From: Bacillota bacterium
Lineage (GTDB): Bacteria > Bacillota > Desulfotomaculia > Desulfotomaculales > Desulfallaceae
DNA length: 6,616 nt
Reading direction: 5' to 3'
Assembly: GCA_009781965.1 (NCBI GenBank)
Contig: WQUS01000092.1
Span: 1 to 6,616, forward strand
In this document: piece after piece, positions 1 through 4,720 of the stretch
How the letters are laid out: every line of letters starts with the position of its first letter
Position numbering within the stretch: the first letter of the stretch is position 1
The notes under the pieces: generated by a model
Seen by the model: the letters and a program-made list of their open reading frames with translations, nothing else
Told to the model about the DNA's origin: nothing
Database searches by the model: none
Translations under genes and position numbers: made by a program

Positions 1-4
1 AGTT

Positions 5-100
5 AACCGTGCGCTCATACTCTTCGAGAAATCGCTTACGGTTAATAACTTTACGGGCCTGGGCTGGTACTAACAAACGTTACTGGTCTGACCAGTAACG
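5..100 (+). repeat. Left copy of a ~95-bp inverted repeat flanking the locus
   Basis: The first ~40 bases (AACCGTGCGCTCAT at 5-18, GAGAAATCGCTTACGGTTAA at 26-45) reappear almost unchanged on the opposite strand at the far end of the window. Weaker similarity continues to about position 100: an ACGGGCC block, then ACTAACAAAC, ACTGG and CAGTAACG. The core is itself a dyad, with TTAACCGT at 3-10 and ACGGTTAA at 38-45 as perfect 8-bp arms, so it could fold in DNA or RNA. No open reading frame lies inside. It looks like an interspersed palindromic element (REP- or MITE-like), but only the sequence similarity is seen. Mobility is inferred. Confidence 0.75.
78..100. promoter_or_regulatory. 23-bp perfect palindrome upstream of the aldolase gene, possible GntR/FadR-type operator
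   Basis: The arms CGTTACTGGTC (78-88) and GACCAGTAACG (90-100) are exact reverse complements around one T at 89. The core TGGTCTGACCA fits the TNGTNNNACNA pattern known for operators of the FadR subfamily of GntR regulators. A second small dyad, AAATAA-C-TTATTT (101-113), follows directly. No T-run follows the palindrome, so a Rho-independent terminator is unlikely. The palindrome also falls inside the left repeat copy and is shortened in the right copy, so it may simply be part of that element. I found no convincing -35/-10 pair in 1-134. The operon promoter may lie in or before the repeat. Confidence 0.45.
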
Positions 101-134
101 AAATAACTTATTTCATCAAGGGGGGTTTGGAAAG

Positions 135-989
135 ATGGCTTTAGTTCCCATCAGTGATTTGCTTAAAGACGCCGAGGCCGGCGGATATGCGGTGGGCGCT
201 TTCAACTGCAACAATATGGAGATTGTACAGGCTATTGCCACCGCGGCCCAGGAAGAGCGCTCGCCGGTGATTATGCAGGCCAGCCAAGGCGCCATAAAGT
301 ATGCCGGTATCGAGTATATCACAGCCATGGCTAATATGGCCGCCTCAATGATTGACGTGCCGGTAGCGCTGCATCTGGACCACGGCACCAGCTTTGAACA
401 GACCATGCGCTGTATCAGGTCCGGTTTTTCTTCGGTGATGATTGACGGTTCCAAGCTGCCGCTGGAGGAAAACATTGCTTTAACCAAGCAGGTGTTGGCG
501 GTGGCCCGGGCGGTGGGGGTATCGGTGGAAGCGGAATTGGGTAAAATAGGCGGTACAGAGGACGATATCCATGTCAATGAAGCCGACGCTTACTTTACCG
601 ATCCCGAGGAAGCCAAGCGGTTTGTCGAGGAAACAGGGGTGGACGCTTTGGCCATTGCCATCGGCACCGCTCACGGCCGCTATAAAGGCGAACCCAAACT
701 GGATTTTGCCCGGTTGGAAAAAATCCGCGCTTTGGTAAATATCCCCATTGTGCTGCACGGTTCCTCAGGCGTGCCGGAACAGGCGATTCGGGAAGCTATT
801 CGCCTGGGCGTGCGTAAAGTGAACATTGATACCAATATCCGCGAGGCTTTTGTGGGCGCTTGCCGGAAAGTGCTGGCCGATAAACCGGATGAAATAGATC
901 CCCGCAATGTGCTGGGCCCGGCCCGGGCGGCGGCGGTGGAAATAATCAGAGAGAAAATCAGGATTTTCGGCAGTTCCGGCAAAGCGTAA
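135..989 (+). CDS. fba: Class II fructose-1,6-bisphosphate aldolase
   Basis: A 284-residue zinc-dependent aldolase that interconverts fructose 1,6-bisphosphate with dihydroxyacetone phosphate and glyceraldehyde 3-phosphate in cytoplasmic glycolysis and gluconeogenesis. The whole (beta/alpha)8 barrel of the short class II type is present. HLDHG at 80-84 holds catalytic Asp82 and zinc ligand His83. VEAELG (131-136) holds Glu134. GTAHG (177-181) gives zinc ligand His180, LHGSSG (207-212) gives His208, and KVNIDT (228-233) is the phosphate-binding stretch. The C-terminal DPRNVLGPAR segment is also typical. The ATG at 135 follows a G-rich ribosome binding site (AAGGGGGG, 118-125) at good spacing. 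The family includes tagatose-bisphosphate aldolases, but the adjacent transaldolase and rho favour the glycolytic enzyme. First gene of the likely fba-fsa-DUF2062-rho operon. No defect seen. Confidence 0.95.
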   Translation: MALVPISDLLKDAEAGGYAVGAFNCNNMEIVQAIATAAQEERSPVIMQASQGAIKYAGIEYITAMANMAASMIDVPVALHLDHGTSFEQTMRCIRSGFSSVMIDGSKLPLEENIALTKQVLAVARAVGVSVEAELGKIGGTEDDIHVNEADAYFTDPEEAKRFVEETGVDALAIAIGTAHGRYKGEPKLDFARLEKIRALVNIPIVLHGSSGVPEQAIREAIRLGVRKVNIDTNIREAFVGACRKVLADKPDEIDPRNVLGPARAAAVEIIREKIRIFGSSGKA

Positions 990-1018
990 CCTTGTGCTGC
1001 CAGACGGAGGTGTGAACA

Positions 1019-1666
1019 ATGAGATTGTTTATTGATACGGCCAATGTGCAGGAGATTAAAAATGCCGCGGCCTGGGGCGTAATCAGCGGCGTGACCACTA
1101 ATCCTTCTTTAATTGCCCGGGAGGGCCGTGATTTTGTCGCCGTGGTTAAGGAAATTACCACTCTGATCGACGGTCCGATCAGCGCCGAGGCGGTCAGTAT
1201 CGAGGCCGAACCGATGATTGAAGAGGCCAGAGCGCTGGCTGATATCCACGCAAATATTGTGGTTAAAATACCGATGACGGCGGAAGGATTAAAAGCGGTG
1301 AAGGTTTTGTCCCGGGAAGGGATAAAAACCAACGTCACCTTGATATTTTCGGCTAACCAGGCGCTGATGGCGGCTTTGGCCGGCGCTACCTACGTCAGCC
1401 CCTTTGTGGGCCGTCTGGATGACATCGGCCAAGACGGGATGACCTTGATTGATGAAATTATCACTATTTTTGACCTGCACCAGTTGGGCGCGCAAGTGAT
1501 CTCCGCCAGTATCAGGCATCCGCTTCATGTAACCCAATCGGCTTTGGCCGGCGCCCATATCGCTACCGTTCCTTATCAAGTATTAATGCAGATGATTAAC
1601 CATCCGCTTACCGATTTGGGCATTGCAAAGTTTTTGGCCGATTGGGCCAAAGTACCCAAGAGTTAA
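1019..1666 (+). CDS. fsa: FSA/TalC-family small transaldolase (fructose-6-phosphate aldolase-like)
   Basis: A 215-residue class I aldolase of the small transaldolase (FSA/TalC/MipB) family, cytoplasmic, working by a Schiff base. It shows FIDTAN with Asp6, GVTTNPSLI (24-32), and VVKIPMTAEG (81-90), where Lys83 is the Schiff-base lysine. TNVTLIF (104-110), VSPFVGRLDDIG (126-137) and SASIRHP (162-168) follow. Two positions that separate the activities are Glu57 (Gln59 in E. coli FSA) and Phe129 (Tyr131 in E. coli FSA). Both are the transaldolase state, so I predict exchange of the dihydroxyacetone unit between sugar phosphates of the pentose phosphate pathway rather than free fructose-6-phosphate cleavage. 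Automatic annotation often still names this family fructose-6-phosphate aldolase. The ATG follows GGAGG (1006-1010) by 8 nt, and the gap after fba is 29 bp, consistent with one operon. Confidence 0.92.
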   Translation: MRLFIDTANVQEIKNAAAWGVISGVTTNPSLIAREGRDFVAVVKEITTLIDGPISAEAVSIEAEPMIEEARALADIHANIVVKIPMTAEGLKAVKVLSREGIKTNVTLIFSANQALMAALAGATYVSPFVGRLDDIGQDGMTLIDEIITIFDLHQLGAQVISASIRHPLHVTQSALAGAHIATVPYQVLMQMINHPLTDLGIAKFLADWAKVPKS

Positions 1667-1681
1667 GGAGGAAATAAACAA

Positions 1682-2152
1682 TTGAATCTGATCGGGTGCT
1701 TGAAAGAACATTACCACCGGGTAATGGATATCCCAGCCGCGCCCCAAAAAATTGCCCGGGGTGCGGCTATTGGGCTGGCCCTCGATTTTTTGCCCCTCCC
1801 CTTAATCAGTATTCCCATTGCCTATCTAGTTGCCAGACTGGCAGGCGGCAACGGACTTGCCGCTGTTTTGACGGCCGTTTTTTTTAAATGGGCGGTGCCT
1901 TTCTTTTATGTTTTAGATATGGTTACAGGCGGCTTAATTTTGCGCTATAACGATCTTAGCAGCGTGAGCCAGATCATCGGGATTTTTCATCAACCCCAAA
2001 CCGGTTGGTTGGAAAAATTCTCTCTGCTTGGCTATCCCTTTATCCTGGGAGCTGTCTTAAATGCCACTCTGGCTTTTGTTATTCTTTACCTGGTTCTCTC
2101 CAAGGGGCTGCTGCTAAGGCGGAAAGGCCGGCAAGCCAGCAAACAGGTATAA
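1682..2152 (+). CDS. DUF2062-like small integral membrane protein
   Basis: A 156-residue protein started at TTG 1682, 10 nt after GGAGG (1667-1671); no ATG with a ribosome binding site is available nearby. It has a short basic N-terminus, then APQKIARGAAIGLALDFLPLPL (20-41), which resembles the DUF2062 pattern of a Pro-x-x-Ile-Ala-x-Gly start followed by a Gly- and Pro-rich first membrane segment. Hydrophobic segments lie at about 26-51, 58-86 and 113-140, and the tail is basic (RRKGRQASK). Where many DUF2062 proteins have Asn-Pro in the second segment, this one reads FFKWAVPF (67-74), so it is a divergent member. Its biochemical role is unknown. It sits 15 bp after the transaldolase and 21 bp before rho, so it is co-transcribed with them, but nothing in it points to a role in metabolism or termination. 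Confidence 0.75.
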   Translation: MNLIGCLKEHYHRVMDIPAAPQKIARGAAIGLALDFLPLPLISIPIAYLVARLAGGNGLAAVLTAVFFKWAVPFFYVLDMVTGGLILRYNDLSSVSQIIGIFHQPQTGWLEKFSLLGYPFILGAVLNATLAFVILYLVLSKGLLLRRKGRQASKQV

Positions 2153-2173
2153 TTTATCAAAGGGGGTTCACCC

Positions 2174-3457
2174 TTGAACCACACGGACCTGGAGAATAAA
2201 ACGTTGGCCGAGCTTTATGCTCTGGCCAAGGAACTGGAGCTGACCGGTCATTCGCGGCTGCGCAAAAAAGAGCTGATCGCGGAGATTATCAGGGCCCAGG
2301 CGGAAAAGAGCGGATTGCAGATATCCAGCGGGGTACTGGAAATCCTCCCGGACGGCTACGGCTTTCTACGGCCTTATCACTTTCTCCCCAGTTATGATGA
2401 TATTTATGTTTCAGCATCGCAAATCAGGCGCTTTGATCTGCGCACCGGGGACTTGGTGGCCGGCCAGGTACGCAAACCCAAGGACAGCGAACGTTACTCG
2501 GCCTTGCTGCGGGTGGAAAATGTAAACGGTGTTAATCCAAACGAATCCCCCCGGAGACTTCATTTCGAAGGATTTACCCCTTTATTTCCTCAACAGCGCA
2601 TCACCCTGGAAACGGACAAAGAAAATATGGCCGCCCGGATTATCGATTTGGTTTCACCCATTGGCAAAGGCCAGCGGGGGTTAATCGTCTCGCCGCCCAA
2701 AGCCGGCAAAACACTGTTGATGAAGGCGATGGCCAACAGTATTGCCGCCAACCATCCGGAGATCGAGCTGATCGTGCTGCTGATTGACGAACGGCCGGAA
2801 GAGGTTACCGATATGGAGCGGTCGGTTAAGGGGACGGTGATCAGTTCCACCTTCGACGAACCGCCGGAGAATCACGTCCGGGTGGCGGACATGGTGTTGG
2901 AGCGGGCCAAACGTCTGGTGGAACATGGCCGGGATGTGGTGATCCTGATGGACAGTATTACCCGTCTGGCCCGGGCCCATAACCTGGTGGTGCCACCCAG
3001 CGGGCGCACCTTGAGCGGTGGGGTTGATCCGTCGTCCCTGCATAAGCCGAAACGGTTTTTCGGCGCCGCCCGTAAGTTGGAGGAAGGCGGTTCCCTGACC
3101 ATCCTGGCTACCGCCTTGGTGGAGACAGGCAGTCGGATGGACGACGTGATTTTTGAAGAATTCAAGGGCACCGGCAACATGGAATTGATTTTGGACCGCA
3201 GACTGGCCGAAAGAAGGCTTTTCCCCGCGATAGACGTGCTGCGTTCCGGCACCAGGCGGGAAGACCTGCTTTTGACCAGGGACGAACTGGAGATCAATTG
3301 GTATTTCCGCCGGGCCACCGCGAACATGGGCGCTGTGGAAGCGCTGGATTACATCCTGGAAAGACTGAAGAAAACCCCCTCCAATGCCCAACTGGTACAA
3401 GCCTACCAAAATATTAAACGCAGCAGTAATGGCAAACAGCAAGCAGCCGAACTATAA
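2174..3457 (+). CDS. rho: Transcription termination factor Rho
   Basis: A 427-residue hexameric RNA-dependent ATPase/helicase that ends transcription and limits antisense and read-through transcripts. Domains in order: Rho N-terminal helical domain (about 8-45, KTLAELYALAKELEL and LRKKELIAEI), cold-shock-like OB fold with DGYGFLR (60-66) and DIYVSASQIRRFDLR (76-90), then the RecA-like motor. Walker A is PPKAGKT at 174-180. The catalytic Glu region is LLIDERPEEVTDM (202-214). Walker B is VVILMD (255-260), followed by SITRLARAHN (261-270). The Q loop is near DPSSLHKPKRFFGAAR (285-300), the R loop is KGTGNME (331-337), and RSGTRRE (357-363) provides the arginine finger region. Length equals that of Bacillus Rho, and no acidic or basic insertion is present. 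The start is TTG at 2174, 7 nt after AGGGGG (2161-2166). All key residues are intact. No terminator separates it from the genes upstream. Confidence 0.97.
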   Translation: MNHTDLENKTLAELYALAKELELTGHSRLRKKELIAEIIRAQAEKSGLQISSGVLEILPDGYGFLRPYHFLPSYDDIYVSASQIRRFDLRTGDLVAGQVRKPKDSERYSALLRVENVNGVNPNESPRRLHFEGFTPLFPQQRITLETDKENMAARIIDLVSPIGKGQRGLIVSPPKAGKTLLMKAMANSIAANHPEIELIVLLIDERPEEVTDMERSVKGTVISSTFDEPPENHVRVADMVLERAKRLVEHGRDVVILMDSITRLARAHNLVVPPSGRTLSGGVDPSSLHKPKRFFGAARKLEEGGSLTILATALVETGSRMDDVIFEEFKGTGNMELILDRRLAERRLFPAIDVLRSGTRREDLLLTRDELEINWYFRRATANMGAVEALDYILERLKKTPSNAQLVQAYQNIKRSSNGKQQAAEL

Positions 3458-3464
3458 TCCTAAA

Positions 3465-3493
3465 GTATATTTTTTACCTCTGCCGGTTATAAT
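3465..3493 (+). promoter_or_regulatory. Putative sigma-A promoter for the M23 peptidase gene (perfect -10, poor -35)
   Basis: TATAAT at 3488-3493 is a perfect -10 box about 30 bp after the rho stop codon. The hexamer at the right distance upstream is only GTATAT (3465-3470, 17-bp spacer), a poor -35. Transcription would start near 3500, giving a leader of about 37 nt before ATG 3537. An activator or an alternative sigma factor could replace the weak -35. The AT-richness of the gap means a chance match cannot be excluded. Confidence 0.45.
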
Positions 3494-3535
3494 TTAAAGT
3501 GGAATGTCTTGTTTAATAAAGGCAGAGGTGGAAAA
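3470..3535 (+). promoter_or_regulatory. Long inverted repeat sequestering the ribosome binding site of the M23 gene
   Basis: TTTTTTACCTCTGCC (3470-3484) can pair with GGCAGAGGTGGAAAA (3521-3535): nine Watson-Crick pairs, two G-U pairs, then four A-U pairs, with a 36-nt loop. The right arm holds the ribosome binding site (AGAGGTGG) and runs to within two bases of the ATG at 3537. Any mRNA that enters from rho would carry both arms, and its start site would be masked. A transcript started from the -10 box inside the loop (3488-3493) would lack the left arm. The pairing is seen directly. The regulatory effect is inferred. Confidence 0.5.
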
Positions 3536-3536
3536 A

Positions 3537-4532
3537 ATGTATTATAACTATTGCGATCAGGCAAAAAAAGATCAGGCTAAAAAAGTCTTGCCAGGCCGGT
3601 TGTCAGGCTGGTTACAGGCGAGACTGAATAAAATAGTGCTTAGCTCGGCCGCGGTATTGCTGCTGACCGGCGGGGTGCTCCTTGCGCCCTATCCCGCCCA
3701 GGCCAGACTGGACGAACTGATTCGGTTTGACGCTCCGTATCCGGCGCCGCCCGCGGCAAAACCGGCCGCTAAGCCGGCCGTTCCCGCTCCCGCCGCTACT
3801 CCGGCGGCGGCAACTGCCACCCAGGTGTATGTCGTGCGGGAAGGCGATAGCCTGAGCGCTATTGCCGGCGCGCATGGCTGCAGCGAGGAGGAACTGGCCC
3901 GGGCAAATCACCTGCCGGACAGCAACTATATTTTCGTGGGACAGGCTTTAACGATCCCTGGTTCCGTATTGCAGTACCGGGTAAGCAGCGGTGAAACACT
4001 GAGCGCCATTGCGCAAAAGTTTGGCGTATCCGCTATGGAATTAATCCGGATGAACAGGTTGGTTGATCCCAATCTCTTGCGGGAGGGGCAGCAATTGACC
4101 GTTCCCGCGGGGCAAGGGGGAGGCGGTTTACCGTCTTTTAGCGTATTGCCGCTGCATAAGCTGCTTTGGCCGGTCCATGGTTGGGTTAGCTCCCGCTTTG
4201 GGATGCGTGACGGAGCTATGCACGAGGGTCTGGATATAGCGGCAAATTTAGGCCAGACAGTCCGGGCGGTGCAGGCCGGCCGGGTGGTCTTTGCCGGCCC
4301 CAGGGGTACCTATGGCAACCTGGTGATTATCGATCATGGCGCCGGTTTGCGCACTCTTTACGCCCACAACTCCCGTCTGTTAGTCACCGCCGGCCAGCGG
4401 GTGTCTGCCGGGCAGCCTATTTCGCTGGTGGGCAGCACCGGACGCTCTACCGGCCCCCATGTGCACATGGAAGTACAGTTAAACGGCGTGCCTTGTGACC
4501 CGTTACTTTGCCTGCGCCACACTAACTCTTAA
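3537..4532 (+). CDS. Exported LysM-LysM-M23 peptidoglycan metalloendopeptidase
   Basis: A 331-residue cell-wall hydrolase that should cut peptide cross-bridges or stem peptides of peptidoglycan outside the membrane. ATG 3537 is preferred over the in-frame ATG 3504, since it follows AGAGGTGG at proper spacing and 3504 would lie almost at the mRNA 5' end of the inner promoter. It begins with a long basic cytoplasmic stretch containing DQAKK twice (7-16). A hydrophobic export segment (33-50) follows, with a possible signal peptidase site after AQA (54-56), then an Ala/Pro/Lys linker (66-94). Two LysM domains (97-140, 147-190) bind glycan. The M23/LytM domain spans about 211-323. Its zinc ligands are His229 and Asp233 (HEGLD) and His310 (HVH, 308-310), with catalytic His277 (YAHNS), so the active site is complete. 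A terminator follows. The precise physiological role (growth, separation or sporulation) cannot be told from sequence. Confidence 0.9.
   Translation: MYYNYCDQAKKDQAKKVLPGRLSGWLQARLNKIVLSSAAVLLLTGGVLLAPYPAQARLDELIRFDAPYPAPPAAKPAAKPAVPAPAATPAAATATQVYVVREGDSLSAIAGAHGCSEEELARANHLPDSNYIFVGQALTIPGSVLQYRVSSGETLSAIAQKFGVSAMELIRMNRLVDPNLLREGQQLTVPAGQGGGGLPSFSVLPLHKLLWPVHGWVSSRFGMRDGAMHEGLDIAANLGQTVRAVQAGRVVFAGPRGTYGNLVIIDHGAGLRTLYAHNSRLLVTAGQRVSAGQPISLVGSTGRSTGPHVHMEVQLNGVPCDPLLCLRHTNS
3555..3584 (+). repeat. Two 15-bp tandem repeats coding DQAKK-DQAKK
   Basis: Two adjacent 15-bp units (3555-3569 and 3570-3584) differ at one base and encode DQAKK twice in the cytoplasmic tail before the export segment of the M23 peptidase. 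The first unit ends in a run of seven A. In-frame slippage or unequal exchange could change the copy number without breaking the gene. Confidence 0.85.
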
Positions 4533-4565
4533 AGCAGGAAAACGCGTGTTATTACTGCTAATATT

Positions 4566-4613
4566 AAGACTAATAGCGGTACTCGTTTAAACGAGTACCG
4601 CTATTAGTCTTTT
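4566..4613 (+). terminator. Rho-independent terminator after the M23 gene (46-bp perfect palindrome)
   Basis: Bases 4566-4588 and 4589-4611 are perfect reverse complements (arms of 23 bp, centred on CGTTTAAACG). The stem ends in CTTTT (4609-4613) on the + strand. It lies 34 bp after the M23 stop codon and just before the next promoter, so it should end the upstream unit and insulate the LuxR gene. On the - strand the T-run is only two bases, so termination there would be weak. The stem is longer and more perfect than usual. Confidence 0.85.
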
Positions 4614-4620
4614 GCCTGGG

Positions 4621-4650
4621 TTGAAGTCGTACCTGGCGTAATGATATAAT
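4621..4650 (+). promoter_or_regulatory. Sigma-A promoter of the LuxR-type gene
   Basis: TTGAAG at 4621-4626, an 18-bp spacer, and TATAAT at 4645-4650 preceded by TGA form an extended -10 promoter. Transcription would begin near 4657, giving a leader of about 64 nt before the CTG at 4721. It starts only eight bases after the terminator's T-run. No clear operator dyad overlaps it. Confidence 0.75.
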
Positions 4651-4706
4651 AGACATGATACTATTTTATTTAGCCTGTTTACAGCCCTTTAATCAGCACA
4701 TAATTT

Positions 4707-4716
4707 GGCGGTGATC
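4707..4716 (+). promoter_or_regulatory. Extended Shine-Dalgarno supporting a CTG start at 4721
   Basis: GGCGGTGATC matches the GGAGGTGATC complement of the 16S rRNA 3' end with one mismatch. Its GGCGG core ends 9 nt before CTG 4721, an ideal distance. In contrast, TTG 4808 and ATG 4811 have no purine-rich ribosome binding site before them. A stop (TGA, 4712-4714) lies in the same frame just upstream, so the gene cannot start before 4715. Confidence 0.65.
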
Positions 4717-4720
4717 ATCC

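Noticed and set aside
5..45. CRISPR repeat or integrase attachment site
   Set aside because: There are only two full copies, inverted and over 6 kb apart with no spacers, and no integrase, cas gene or tRNA is in the window.
78..113. Rho-independent terminator of an upstream gene
   Set aside because: The stem is perfect but has no T-run on either strand. The downstream bases are AAATAACTTATTT, so an operator or repeat-element role fits better.
116..577. Minus-strand frame opposite the aldolase gene, one of several (also near 958-1338 and 2872-3327)
   Set aside because: All lie opposite well-supported genes and show no start signals or motifs.
2681..3442. Long open frame (253 codons) on the minus strand opposite rho
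   Set aside because: It lies fully inside rho, has no recognisable domain or ribosome binding site, and its composition is that of a shadow of a GC-biased gene.
3504..3506. ATG 3504 as the start of the M23 peptidase
   Set aside because: It has only a weak AAAGTGG upstream and would lie about 4 bases from the predicted transcript start. ATG 3537 has a clear ribosome binding site.
4657..4720. Riboswitch in the leader of the LuxR-type gene
   Set aside because: The leader is only about 64 nt, AT-rich, and shows no conserved aptamer pattern or terminator/anti-terminator pair.
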